A DNA stretch of 64,000 nt from Prolixibacteraceae bacterium (lineage in GTDB: Bacteria; Bacteroidota; Bacteroidia; Bacteroidales; Prolixibacteraceae), in NCBI GenBank assembly GCA_003457135.1, contig DMSQ01000080.1, positions 1-64,000 on the forward strand, in the 5' to 3' direction. Shown here piece after piece: positions 54,216 to 62,805 of this stretch. The position numbers were made by a program, and so were the translations under genes. Positions within the stretch are counted from its first letter, which is position 1, and every line of letters begins with the position of its first letter. Below the pieces are notes generated by a model that did not search any database, was not told the DNA's origin, and saw only the letters and a list, made by a program, of their open reading frames with translations.

Positions 54216-56699
54216 TTATTTTGTCAGAATAATTAACTCAGTTACTGACAGTCCTGCTGATTCAGCTTTCAGTTTAATTTCTCCTGAAGTTCCGTTCGGA
54301 CGCAAAATTACCAGGCATTTCCCTTTGTAACTATTAACTTGTGGTTTCCTGAAGCTTTTCATATCCAATGGATTGCCGTTTTCAACAGCAGCCAATTCAC
54401 CTTCTCCTGATACTGAAAACTGAACAGGAAGTGTTGCATCGGGAACCAGATTTCCAGCTACGTCGGTTATCTCAATAGTTACATACGAAAGGTCGTTGCG
54501 ACTTGCCTTTAATTCCGAACGGTCGGCTGTTAAACGGATTTTTGCTGGTTGACCAGTTTTTTTCAGGATTTTGGATTCTATTTCTTTGCCATCTTTCAGC
54601 GCAATTGCTTTCAGTTCACCGGCTTCGTAGGGTACATCAAATGCGGCGGTCAACTTACTTTCTGCTGAAACTGGTTTGGTGCCGATCACTTTCCCGTTTA
54701 GTTCCAACCTGATTTCAGGATAATTGGAATACACATTCACCTGAAGCTTTTGGCCTTCGCTGCCCGCCCAGTTCCAGCTTTGTTGCTCATCAGGCCAGCC
54801 CCACATACTTACCAGTTCTTTCATTCCTGAAGGGATGGGAGCGTGGACAGCCATTTCAAGATTGCTGATTTTCCATACCACATCACGGTAATACGACTGT
54901 GGTTTTTTGAAGCCGCAAATGTCGATGTCGCCGCAATTGGCATTGTACCATGGCCATCCCGGCGAGAATTGAGGTTTGGTATCCGGGGTAGCGATCAGCG
55001 AATGTCCAATGCCCGCTTCGCCCAGATAATCCATCGAAGTCCAGATAAAATCGCCCAAAATATACGGGTACTTTTCAACCATCTGCCAGTTCTCGAAGGC
55101 TTCTTTTGCTATCGATTCGGTGCCGATCATCATCCTTTCAGGATATTTTTTGTGATCGTTTTCATACTCGCGCCACAGGTAATTGTATCCGGCTACATCT
55201 TGCAATTCCAGCGCGGGTTGCGCATATTCCCATGTTTTCCCCGGATTATCCCAGAATGAACAGATGGCAGCGGTTACCGGTCGTGTCTGATCCAGCTTTT
55301 TGATGATTTCGCTTAAATTTTTGGTGATCAGCAATCCGGCAGAATCGGCCCTTTCTTTGATTTCGTTGCCAATACTCCAGACGATTACCGATGGATGATT
55401 GCGGTCGCGCAAAACCATTGCTTCCACATCGCGCTGATGCCACTCGTCGAAATAGAGGTTGTAATCTTCGGGATTTTTAGGACGCTGCCACTGGTCGAAC
55501 GATTCGTCAATGACCAAAATGCCCAACCGGTCGCAGGCATCCAGAAACTGGCGCGATGGCGGATTGTGGCTGGTACGGATGGCGTTGAACCCGAACTTTT
55601 TCATCAGCTCAACGTGGCGTTCTTCAGCACGGTCGATTGCGGCCGAACCCAGCGGGCCATTGTCGTGGTGCATGCAACCGCCTTTCAAAAGCACTTTTTC
55701 GCCATTCAGCAAAAAACCCTTTTCGGCGCTGAACTCGATGGAACGTATTCCAAAAGTGGTGGTTTGCTGATCGACCACTTTGCCATTAAAACTGACTTCG
55801 CTAACAGCCTGATACAAATAAGGCGATTCGAGCGACCAAAGCTTGGGATGATTTATTCCTAAAACTTGCTCGGCACCGCCTTTTTCAAACGGATCGATGG
55901 TTGTAATCGCTTTAATATTCTCCGGCTGATTTGGAAGGATAATTCGCGTAGTTACCACTAATTTACCCGATTCCTTTGTTTCGTTGACAATGTTAATATT
56001 GAATTTTACAACGGCTTTTTCTGCGCTGACTTCCGGAGTGTTTACCGAAACTCCCCAAACCGGAATGTACACTTTGTCTGTCACAATCAGGTTTACGTGG
56101 CGGTAAATGCCCGATCCACTGTACCAACGGCTGTTTTTACCGCTGTTGTTCACTTTTACGGCCATCAGGTTTGGCTCTCCTTCAGGTTTTAGATACGGAG
56201 TGAGGTCGTAATAAAAGGAAGTGTAACCATAAGGGTGAACGCCAAGCGACTGGCCGTTGATCCAAACTTCGGAGTTCATGTAAACACCATCGAACAGGAT
56301 TTGCACTTTTTTGCCTTCCGAAGATTTGTCGAGTGTGAATGTTTTGCGATACCAGCCAATTCCTCCCATCACATTTCCGGTCGAGCCTTTGCCGGGACTG
56401 TCTTCTGAGAACGGGCCAATCTGCTTTTTCCCTTCAGTTGCCGGTAAATCTTCAATACTCCAGTCGTGTGGAAGGTCAAGGGTTCGCCATTGCGAATCGT
56501 CGAAGGTTGCCGATTCCGCACCCGAAACATCGCCACGGTTGAATTTCCATCCGGAATCAAAATCTTGTTCCCTCTGACTGAAATCAGGTTTTTGTGTGCT
56601 GCATGAAACGAATAATACCAAAGCAAAAAGAAACAGAAATCCGGTATTAAATTGCTTCTGTTTTTGGTAGGTTTTGTTGAAAATCATCGGGTTTTTCAT
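54216..56699 (-). CDS. GH2 family beta-galactosidase-like hydrolase (lipoprotein)
   Basis: The 827-residue protein has a lipobox-type leader (FLFALVLFVSCSTQ). GH2 domains follow: a sugar-binding domain (~40-220; RTLDLPHDWSIEDL, MGGIGWYRKTF, NGQSLGVHPYGYTSF), an Ig-like domain, and a TIM barrel with acid/base Glu446 (VIVWSIGNEIKE) and nucleophile Glu528 (MIGTESIAKEAF). A C-terminal Ig-like extension (~680-827; YVTIEITDVAGNLVPD) is present. Enzymes of this subgroup cleave beta-galactosides from plant polysaccharides. It is the last gene of the second glycan operon. The beta-helix gene stop lies 10 bases upstream. Confidence 0.93.
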   Translation of the reverse strand: MKNPMIFNKTYQKQKQFNTGFLFLFALVLFVSCSTQKPDFSQREQDFDSGWKFNRGDVSGAESATFDDSQWRTLDLPHDWSIEDLPATEGKKQIGPFSEDSPGKGSTGNVMGGIGWYRKTFTLDKSSEGKKVQILFDGVYMNSEVWINGQSLGVHPYGYTSFYYDLTPYLKPEGEPNLMAVKVNNSGKNSRWYSGSGIYRHVNLIVTDKVYIPVWGVSVNTPEVSAEKAVVKFNINIVNETKESGKLVVTTRIILPNQPENIKAITTIDPFEKGGAEQVLGINHPKLWSLESPYLYQAVSEVSFNGKVVDQQTTTFGIRSIEFSAEKGFLLNGEKVLLKGGCMHHDNGPLGSAAIDRAEERHVELMKKFGFNAIRTSHNPPSRQFLDACDRLGILVIDESFDQWQRPKNPEDYNLYFDEWHQRDVEAMVLRDRNHPSVIVWSIGNEIKERADSAGLLITKNLSEIIKKLDQTRPVTAAICSFWDNPGKTWEYAQPALELQDVAGYNYLWREYENDHKKYPERMMIGTESIAKEAFENWQMVEKYPYILGDFIWTSMDYLGEAGIGHSLIATPDTKPQFSPGWPWYNANCGDIDICGFKKPQSYYRDVVWKISNLEMAVHAPIPSGMKELVSMWGWPDEQQSWNWAGSEGQKLQVNVYSNYPEIRLELNGKVIGTKPVSAESKLTAAFDVPYEAGELKAIALKDGKEIESKILKKTGQPAKIRLTADRSELKASRNDLSYVTIEITDVAGNLVPDATLPVQFSVSGEGELAAVENGNPLDMKSFRKPQVNSYKGKCLVILRPNGTSGEIKLKAESAGLSVTELIILTK

Positions 56700-56709
56700 G
56701 TTAGTAAGT

Positions 56710-58083
56710 TTAGTTATGAGGTTTATCTGTTGCCGGAATGTTTATCCCCGGATCAGACGGAGTGACCTGTCTGACTTCAGGAAAAGCAAATGGAACTTTC
56801 TGACTGGTTGACCAGGCTTGATTGTTTTCGAATGTTGCTCCTGAATAATTTCCATGAACTATTGAAGCAAATTTGTTGGTAATTATGAAAATGTTGTTCC
56901 TGAAATTGAATCCCGGATAATCGCCAGGCTCAAAACTCACCGCATGGCCGTACTCGTTCACCACCGTATTTTCATAAATCTCGCAATCCGACATGAGTTC
57001 TGGTGAACCCGGTGCAATCCACATCAGGAATCCGGCTTGTCCGTTTTTGCGACCATCGTTGAAACTGATGTTGTTGCGGATGATGTTATTTTTCCAGGCG
57101 GAAGCCTCGTAATATTGAAACAACCCGTATCCGGCTCCTTCGTTGTTGGCTGATAAATTAAATTGCATGACCGAGTTGGTAACTCCGCCATCGAAATCGA
57201 ATCCACCGCCGTCTTTTCCTGTTGCTGAAGTTTTATTGTCGTGTGAATAACAGTATTGAATGGTGATGCTATCGCTCTGGTAGGCCCAGATTCCCACCGG
57301 CCCGTTTCCTTCGCGGGGCATGTCCCAACCGTTGTTCATGGCCTCACAATATTCAATGGTTCCATTGGTTACACCTCCGATAAGAATACCGTTTCCTGAG
57401 TGGTTTTCTTTAACTTCCGGACAACCCGGATTATTTTCAGCCACACAATTGGCTATGTACAAATTGTGGAGAGTCTTTTGTCCCGAACCTTCCAGGCCTC
57501 CGGAATCTTGCCCGTCAGACTCTACATTGATGCCCGAAAAACCATTGTCGTGGGCATAAACATGGGTTATCCGAAGGTTCTGACCACCTACCGCTTTTAC
57601 GCCTGACCAAAAAAAACCTTTGGCTTCGATGCTGTCGATCCGGCAATTTTGAACATGCCGTAATTCCACCCCACTGCCTCTGTTTTTGGAAAGCCGTCCG
57701 TTTCCGGTTAAAATCAGGTTTTTAATCTGAAGCCATGAACAACTGTCAGCCTGGACTGCAGTGTCGCTTCCTCCATTCAGGATCGCACGACCATTGCCAA
57801 ACGAACCGATGATGATAGACTGGTCTTTTGTACCAGTCAGACTTTTTAACCGGAGTGTTCCGTTAAAAGTTTGTCCTCCGGCGAAATATACCGAATATCC
57901 CGGCTGAAGTTTCAGCGAATTTACCTTTTCGATGGTCTGAAAAGGCTGTTCCCGAGTTCCCGGATGGGAATCGTTGCCTGATTGTGAATCAACATAAAAG
58001 GTGGAAGCGGTTAACTGGAAGTTCGTAAGCATAATGAGGAGAAATGCCGGTAAGAAAAGTTGATAAAAGCTTTTTGATTTCAT
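56710..58083 (-). CDS. Secreted right-handed parallel beta-helix protein
   Basis: The 457-residue protein has a signal peptide (FLPAFLLIMLTNFQLTAS). It starts TFYVDSQSGNDSHPGTREQPFQTIEKVN, shown here by the core YVDSQSGNDSHPGT. A parallel beta-helix follows, with rungs such as HVYAHDNGFSGINVESDGQ, IEYCEAMNNGWD and NNIIRNNISF. The fold matches pectate-lyase-like and polysaccharide-lyase proteins. Acidic patches (GKDGGGFDFDGG, ending SDPGINIPATD) might bind calcium, but catalytic residues are not recognised. The ATG at 58083 lies one base beyond a stop codon of the upstream remnant, implying translational coupling in the ancestral operon. Confidence 0.87.
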   Translation of the reverse strand: MKSKSFYQLFLPAFLLIMLTNFQLTASTFYVDSQSGNDSHPGTREQPFQTIEKVNSLKLQPGYSVYFAGGQTFNGTLRLKSLTGTKDQSIIIGSFGNGRAILNGGSDTAVQADSCSWLQIKNLILTGNGRLSKNRGSGVELRHVQNCRIDSIEAKGFFWSGVKAVGGQNLRITHVYAHDNGFSGINVESDGQDSGGLEGSGQKTLHNLYIANCVAENNPGCPEVKENHSGNGILIGGVTNGTIEYCEAMNNGWDMPREGNGPVGIWAYQSDSITIQYCYSHDNKTSATGKDGGGFDFDGGVTNSVMQFNLSANNEGAGYGLFQYYEASAWKNNIIRNNISFNDGRKNGQAGFLMWIAPGSPELMSDCEIYENTVVNEYGHAVSFEPGDYPGFNFRNNIFIITNKFASIVHGNYSGATFENNQAWSTSQKVPFAFPEVRQVTPSDPGINIPATDKPHN

Positions 58084-58084
58084 A

Positions 58085-58284
58085 TCAGAGTATTTTCTGT
58101 TCTTTCAAAAATTCAGTCATGCGTTGCAAGGTAGGAAAAAAGTTGGGATTGCTCACCGGCCAGTCGCACGAATGATCGGCATCTTTTACCGGTATCAGTT
58201 CGCATATCCACCCACCCATCCTCCGCCTGTGAAAAGAAATGTTCCGGAAAACAGGATCAGGAAAATGAAGATAAGTTGTTTCAT
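58085..58284 (-). pseudogene. Remnant of a secreted alpha/beta-hydrolase (esterase)
   Basis: Starting at the ATG at 58284 the minus strand encodes a signal peptide (MKQLIFIFLILFSGTFLF) and then a stop after ~29 residues. In a different frame the sequence continues ICELIPVKDADHSCDWPVS, then LQRMTEFLKEQKIL and a stop at 58085-58087. The second part resembles the last ~45 residues of an acetylxylan-esterase-like alpha/beta-hydrolase, including the catalytic His in DADHS. A start plus an end within 200 bases indicates a large internal deletion with a frameshift. No feature of this length would be functional. It is in the operon with the beta-helix gene. Confidence 0.7.
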
Positions 58285-58311
58285 ATTTTCATTCAGGTAA
58301 AATTTGTATTG

Positions 58312-58379
58312 AACCACATAGACACATAGGACACATAGTTTTTTGAGTTTTCTATTGTTTTCTATGTGTCTATGTGGTT
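58312..58379. repeat. Long perfect inverted repeat (18-base arms)
   Basis: AACCACATAGACACATAG (58312-58329) and CTATGTGTCTATGTGGTT (58362-58379) are exact complements with a 32-base loop. A run of T follows the right arm on the plus strand. The sequence lies between the esterase remnant and the acetylesterase stop codon and can fold in either transcript. Such CACATAG-type repeats are often dispersed in Bacteroidota. Confidence 0.75.
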
Positions 58380-58395
58380 TTTTTATATGAGGAAA

Positions 58396-59784
58396 TTACC
58401 ACTTGTCCGTCCTGAAAGGCGCCAATGGCAAGCCTTCGGTGCTGAAAACATCGGGCATGGAAGTGTCGTCGAAACAGAAACGGACTGCGACCGGAGTTTT
58501 TACCAGTTTGGATGAAAGAATAACTGTGCTTCCTTCAATTTTGGCGGTCGCAGGTACAAATTTTTGATCTTCACCGGAAATCAGAAATTTGACAGGAGTT
58601 TTTCCTGTTGATTTCAATCCTGTTGTAGCATTGCTGAAACTGATACGAAGCTTTTCTTTTTCAACTTGCATGGATTGAAATGACGGGCTTTTGTATGTCC
58701 CCATGTTTTGTTTGTAGGTTTCGGCAAGGGCAAAATTGGCCAGGCGCTTTCCAACATCTATTTTGTTTTTCGGGTGAATGTCTTTGATGTTGTCAACCAA
58801 ATCAGACACTACGACCATCCCGGTGTTTGGAATGGTTCTGGTAATCAGTTCCTGCTGTTCGCGCAGATATTCCGAAGTTCCTTTGTCACCGTAATCGTAT
58901 GGCGCAATTTGAACCAGATAAAATGGAAATTCTTTTTTGAAATCGGCTCGCCAGTTTTCAATTAGCGTTTTCATCAATTGAGAATAAATCTGATAGTTTC
59001 CGCAGTTCGATTCGCCCTGATACCAGATAGCGCCAGCAATTCCATAGGGAACAATAGGTGCGATCATCGAATTGTACAGCGCTCCTGAAATTCCGGGCCA
59101 CCAGTCGAAACGCTCGTTGTATTTATGTCTGTTCAGAACCGGATTGTTTTCGATGCGGCTTTTTTCGATCCATACTTCAGCAGGAGTTCCGCCCCAGGCC
59201 GAAACGATAATGCCAACAGGAACATTCAGCTTTTGCTGGATTTCGCGGGCAAAGAAATACCCTATTGCACTGGTTGACCGCATGGTTTCAGGAGAACAAA
59301 CCGACCAGGTTGCGTAGCAGTCTTGTTGCGGTAATTCTGCTCCAATCTTTTGCACATGGAAAATCCGGATATTCGTATTGGTAGCCCTGGCGGCTTCTTC
59401 TTCGCCGTTCATAATTTTGTGGTTTACACTCCATTCCATGTTCGATTGGCCACTGCAAATCCAGACTTCGCCCAGCATCACATTTTTCAGTTCAACTTTG
59501 CTGTTTCCCAAAATCCGGATAGAGTAGGGGCCCCCGGCAGTAATGGTTTTGATGGTGGTTTTCCATGCCGAAGTATTGCCGGCTTTCACTTTTACCGTGT
59601 CTTTGCTGTTCCAACTGACTACAATTTTGACAGTTTCGCCCGGATCGGACCAGCCCCAGATGGCTACCTCGGAGTTTTGTTGCAAAACCATGTTGTCGGC
59701 AAAAATTGAGGGCAGCATGATTTTACCGAACATGGTGGCGCTAAATGCAAAAAGAATCAGAAGGGTAAAAAAGAGTTTTTTCAT
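58396..59784 (-). CDS. Sialate O-acetylesterase-like SGNH esterase
   Basis: The 462-residue protein has a signal peptide (MKKLFFTLLILFAFSATMFG). An N-terminal beta-domain opens LPSIFADNMVLQQNSEVAIWGW. The SGNH core has EVWICSGQSNMEWSV (nucleophile Ser), WYQGESNCGNY and DNIKDIHPKNK (catalytic Asp-x-x-His). Family members deacetylate sialic acids or acetylated pectin and xylan. In a plant-polysaccharide operon the second is more likely. The full length is normal. The hydrolase upstream (GH43) and the GH2 downstream fit debranching of acetylated side chains. Surface export is by Sec. Confidence 0.9.
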   Translation of the reverse strand: MKKLFFTLLILFAFSATMFGKIMLPSIFADNMVLQQNSEVAIWGWSDPGETVKIVVSWNSKDTVKVKAGNTSAWKTTIKTITAGGPYSIRILGNSKVELKNVMLGEVWICSGQSNMEWSVNHKIMNGEEEAARATNTNIRIFHVQKIGAELPQQDCYATWSVCSPETMRSTSAIGYFFAREIQQKLNVPVGIIVSAWGGTPAEVWIEKSRIENNPVLNRHKYNERFDWWPGISGALYNSMIAPIVPYGIAGAIWYQGESNCGNYQIYSQLMKTLIENWRADFKKEFPFYLVQIAPYDYGDKGTSEYLREQQELITRTIPNTGMVVVSDLVDNIKDIHPKNKIDVGKRLANFALAETYKQNMGTYKSPSFQSMQVEKEKLRISFSNATTGLKSTGKTPVKFLISGEDQKFVPATAKIEGSTVILSSKLVKTPVAVRFCFDDTSMPDVFSTEGLPLAPFRTDKW

Positions 59785-59834
59785 GGTTTGTTATTTTAAA
59801 AAGTTTGTATTGGTCAAATTGATGATCAGTGCGT

Positions 59835-59959
59835 TATCCTTTGCCGTCACATTCATGTGACGGATTGGTGAATTTATTATTTGTTTTGGGCTTTAGCCCT
59901 GTCATTGTTGGCCTTCATGTCTGTTGCCTAAAGCCCAGAGTACTTGGGGGCAAAGGATA
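59835..59959. repeat. REP-like hairpin cluster, copy 3
   Basis: The outer arms TATCCTTTGCC (59835-59845) and GGCAAAGGATA (59949-59959) are perfect complements. Inside are CCGTCACA-TTCA-TGTGACGG (59844-59863) and GGGCTTTAGCCC (59888-59899), plus GCCTAAAGCC near 59926. This is the best-formed of the three copies. Confidence 0.85.
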
Positions 59960-60130
59960 GCTCGATATTCGATATTTTTCAAATTCTATCGTTTCATTTT
60001 TTTAAGGTTCGAGCCATTCCGTCCGAAACAGGATTTTTGCTTTGATCAATCTTACTTCACGGACGGAGAATAATCTCCAGTGCTGTTTTCTACCAATATT
60101 TCGCACCTCTGGTGCTATTATTTTCATTTC

Positions 60131-60199
60131 CACAGGGCGTTGCCCTTCGACTGAACTCACGTCGAAGCCCTGTGCTGATATATGCCGCCCTTTCAGGGC
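60131..60199. repeat. Second REP-like hairpin family
   Basis: CACAGGGC (60131-60138) pairs with GCCCTGTG (60167-60174) around an inner CTTCGAC/GTCGAAG stem. GCCC-TTTCA-GGGC (60187-60199) follows. It lies just past the GH43 stop codon and could act as an mRNA end hairpin. Confidence 0.7.
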
Positions 60200-60206
60200 T
60201 ATCCCA

Positions 60207-61373
60207 TTATTTCAAGGTCTTAGTTTTGTTGTCTTGGTTCCTGAGATTGTCGAAGGACCAGGCATCTTTCCAGTACAATTTCGGCACATCATTTTCGAAG
60301 GTAATCGGAAGCCAAACGTAACGACCATCGATCGGATTATCCGGTGTCCAGCGGTCGCCCATGAAAATGTAACTGTCTTTTTTACCCTGAACCTTCAGTA
60401 CATAAGTGCTTTGCGAATGAAAAGTCAGCTCCGAATCATTGCCAACTGCCGGATTTCCGAGTTCAGTCCAGGTTCCGAATATTTCGTCGGCAACGGCTGA
60501 ACGCGCTGCATTGGGATTCCAACCTGTGCAATCAGAGGCAATGATGTAATATTTTCCAGCGCGTTTAAACATAGCTGCACCTTCCATGTAGCGACCAATA
60601 AATACACGGAAATATTCTCCGGAGTAAGAGAGATAATCATCGCTGAGTCTCGAAATATGCAGGGTGCTGTTTTCTTCTGAAGAATATATGTGGTAAGCCG
60701 AACCATCGTCGTCAACGAATAAATTCATGTCGCGGGCCATTTGACCGCCTTTGAAATCGCGGCCAAGCAGGTTCACCGAATCAACCGGGGCAGGCAGACA
60801 ACCTTTTCCGCCACAATAACCCGGTTTTACCCAGTCGGCAACCGGCTTTTTGTGGCAAGGCTGAACATTGACCGGCCAGAAATCGGCATTTGGCCGAAAG
60901 CTTTTCAGGAAAGTGAACGGACCTTCGGGTTTATCGCTCAATGCCACTCCACTGCGTGCTGCATAATATCCTTTGTCTTTCAGTTCGAGGTGGAACCACA
61001 TCACAAATTTTTTGGTTTTGGCGTTGTAAATCACTTTGGGGCGTTCGAGAATGCAGCCTTTGGTAATGTCGCTTTCCGGATTGGTCTCATCCACTTTCAG
61101 GGCAATGCTTTCGTCTTTCCAGTTATACAAATCTTTCGACGAGTAGCAGTTAACGCCAACCTGTGCGGTGTTGCCAATCTTTCCGGCTATTTTGTGCTCG
61201 CCATACCAGTAATAAACACCTTTGTGGAAAAGGATTCCTCCACCGTGCGCGTTAATATGTTTGCCGTTGTTGTCGTTCCAGATTTCGCCGGGAGTAAATT
61301 GCTTGGCCGGCTGTGCTTTCAGAAAAAAGACACAGAAAAAGGCAAGTAAAAAGAATTGCAATTTGCGAATCAT
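60207..61373 (-). CDS. GH43 family glycoside hydrolase
   Basis: The 388-residue protein has a signal peptide (MIRKLQFFLLAFFCVFFLKAQ) and the five-bladed propeller of GH43: IWNDNNGKHINAHGGGILFH, GVYYWYGEHK, ILERPKVIYNAKTKKFVMWFH, LFVDDDGSAYHIYSSE and YMEGAAMFKRAGKYYIIASD (acid Glu in MEGAAMF). It should cleave arabinose, xylose or galactose residues from side chains. The start lies at a clean leader. It is the first gene of the minus-strand operon that continues to the acetylesterase, beta-helix and GH2 genes, although a 422-base repeat-rich gap follows it. No SusC/SusD genes are nearby in the window. Confidence 0.9.
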   Translation of the reverse strand: MIRKLQFFLLAFFCVFFLKAQPAKQFTPGEIWNDNNGKHINAHGGGILFHKGVYYWYGEHKIAGKIGNTAQVGVNCYSSKDLYNWKDESIALKVDETNPESDITKGCILERPKVIYNAKTKKFVMWFHLELKDKGYYAARSGVALSDKPEGPFTFLKSFRPNADFWPVNVQPCHKKPVADWVKPGYCGGKGCLPAPVDSVNLLGRDFKGGQMARDMNLFVDDDGSAYHIYSSEENSTLHISRLSDDYLSYSGEYFRVFIGRYMEGAAMFKRAGKYYIIASDCTGWNPNAARSAVADEIFGTWTELGNPAVGNDSELTFHSQSTYVLKVQGKKDSYIFMGDRWTPDNPIDGRYVWLPITFENDVPKLYWKDAWSFDNLRNQDNKTKTLK

Positions 61374-61508
61374 ATCGGTTTGGTTTAGGTTTTCAAATAG
61401 AATGGTAAAGTTAAAAGCCTAAAGGGAAAAGACAAATTAAAAGTGCTGCCATAAAACTTCAATTATTCATTTGTTTGTCCAGAATTGGTTCACATATCTT
61501 TGGCAGAG

Positions 61509-62498
61509 TTAGTCCTTTAAAGTCTTGTTTTCCAGTGCCTTTATTGCTTTGTCAAAGTCAGAAATGTGATTTTTTAGGCGGTCTGTCCTGTATTTTTCAA
61601 ATTCATCACCAGCCTTTCTTGCGGCTTCTTCTGCTCTTACTTTACCTGCATTTTGCAATAGCTCTTTTTCGCTTAATGACAAAAACTGATCAAGTTTTGC
61701 AATCCATTCTGCCATTTTCATAGGTCGTTCATTTAAAGCTTGCAACTCGGCAAAATCAAGATAAAGTGACACAATTAGGTTCAGTTGATTGAGTTCCTTC
61801 TCTGTCAGATAGTTCTTTGCTATTTTTACATCTTGAGCTGTTATATAATCGCCTTTAAAGTTTACCAATCCCATCAATGGTTTTGTGCTGTCAGCGCGGT
61901 TATTTATCAATTCGGCAGCCGTTTGACCGTGTACAGCATAATGCATTTTGTTTTGCACGGTTGCAAAGAATTTTTGAGTCAATTCATTTTTGGGATTGTA
62001 GTCGGTACTCGTCGCGTAAATATCGGTCACCTGTTGGTAAAAATTCCGCTCACTGCTTCGGATATCCCGGATGCGTTGAAGCAATTCCTGAAAATAGCGC
62101 GTATTTTTACCTCCCTGCTTTAATCGTTCATCGTCTAAGGCAAAACCCTTAACGATGTATTCTTTTAGCCGTTGTGTTGCCCATATACGAAACTGCGTGC
62201 CTCTCAGCGATTTCACACGATAACCGACAGAAATAATCACATCGAGGTTATAATATTGCGTATCATAAATCTTGCCATCGTCGGCAGTATGTCGGAATTT
62301 CCGACATACTGAATCTTCACTTAATTCTCCCTCAGTAAAAACATTTTTAATGTGTTCTGTAATTGTTACCCGACCTTTGTCAAACAATTCTGCAATTTGT
62401 TTTTGTGTCAGCCAAACTGTATCGTCTTCAAGCCTTACCTGAAGTTTAGTTTTGCCATCTTCGGCGGTATAAAACAATATTTCTGATTGATTATCCAT
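61509..62498 (-). CDS. rhuM: RhuM (virulence protein) family DNA-binding-like protein
   Basis: The 329-residue protein has the RhuM family opening: EILFYTAEDGKTKLQVRLEDDTVWLTQKQIAELFDKGRVTITEHI (cores KLQVRLEDDTVWLTQ and QIAELFDKGR). It goes on with FRHTADDGKIYDTQYYNLDVIISVGYRV, GTQFRIWATQRLKEYIVKGF and a C-terminal helical region with DFAELQALNERP and RMKNH-type residues. Family members occur in pathogenicity islands and mobile regions, are linked to Fic/DinJ-type toxins in some genomes, and have no settled function. It is full length. The neighbours (a small ORF and an unrecognised gene) suggest an accessory island. Confidence 0.9.
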   Translation of the reverse strand: MDNQSEILFYTAEDGKTKLQVRLEDDTVWLTQKQIAELFDKGRVTITEHIKNVFTEGELSEDSVCRKFRHTADDGKIYDTQYYNLDVIISVGYRVKSLRGTQFRIWATQRLKEYIVKGFALDDERLKQGGKNTRYFQELLQRIRDIRSSERNFYQQVTDIYATSTDYNPKNELTQKFFATVQNKMHYAVHGQTAAELINNRADSTKPLMGLVNFKGDYITAQDVKIAKNYLTEKELNQLNLIVSLYLDFAELQALNERPMKMAEWIAKLDQFLSLSEKELLQNAGKVRAEEAARKAGDEFEKYRTDRLKNHISDFDKAIKALENKTLKD

Positions 62499-62556
62499 GG
62501 TTTTTAGATTTGTTGAAGTTCAAAAACAGGCATCGTGTTGATTTCTAAAATATCAA

Positions 62557-62712
62557 TTACCTCAATGACAAAATGGATTCCATCCTTTTTTGAGGGATGG
62601 AATCCATTATCTGCTTTTTCAGCGCCGCAAACCTATTTTCCACATCAACCTTCAGTTGCGCTTCATAGTTGCTAAAGTAATCCGGATTTATAATTTTCAG
62701 GTCCAAAGGCAT
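62557..62712 (-). CDS. Hypothetical 51-residue ORF spanning a perfect hairpin
   Basis: This short frame starts MPLDLKIINPDYFSNYEAQL and ends KQIMDSIPQKRMESILSLR. It has no known domain and reads like the tail or core of a longer, lost protein. The region coding the last ~17 residues is a perfect 13-base inverted repeat (62573-62607) related to two hairpins elsewhere in the window. It could be a remnant or merely the repeat read in frame. No ribosome-binding site is evident. Confidence that it is translated is low. Confidence 0.35.
   Translation of the reverse strand: MPLDLKIINPDYFSNYEAQLKVDVENRFAALKKQIMDSIPQKRMESILSLR
62573..62607. repeat. Dispersed hairpin repeat (ATGGATTCCATCC), copy 3
   Basis: ATGGATTCCATCC (62573-62585) pairs perfectly with GGATGGAATCCAT (62595-62607) around a 9-base T-rich loop. 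It shares the TTCCATCC core and A/T-rich loop with copies at 10673 and 19181, and is the most perfect of the three. Confidence 0.7.
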
Positions 62713-62805
62713 GTTTTAAACGTATAAAAATTGTTGGTATTTTTTAAATGGCGCACTCCGTCAGCTAACTATGGGCGGAGCCGTCTACTCGATTATGCAC
62801 CGTTA

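Larger units (their letters stand above)
59785..60206. other. Intergenic repeat nest between acetylesterase and GH43 genes
   Basis: This 422-base stretch holds the third REP-like cluster (59835-59959) and a separate hairpin set at 60131-60199. No ORF with coding character was found. The GCACC-TCT-GGTGC palindrome occurs near 60105. Confidence 0.7.

Noticed and set aside
59835..60199. Hairpins as tRNA or structured RNA genes
   Set aside because: No tRNA arm pattern or conserved riboswitch core is visible; arrangement and repetition fit REP-like elements.
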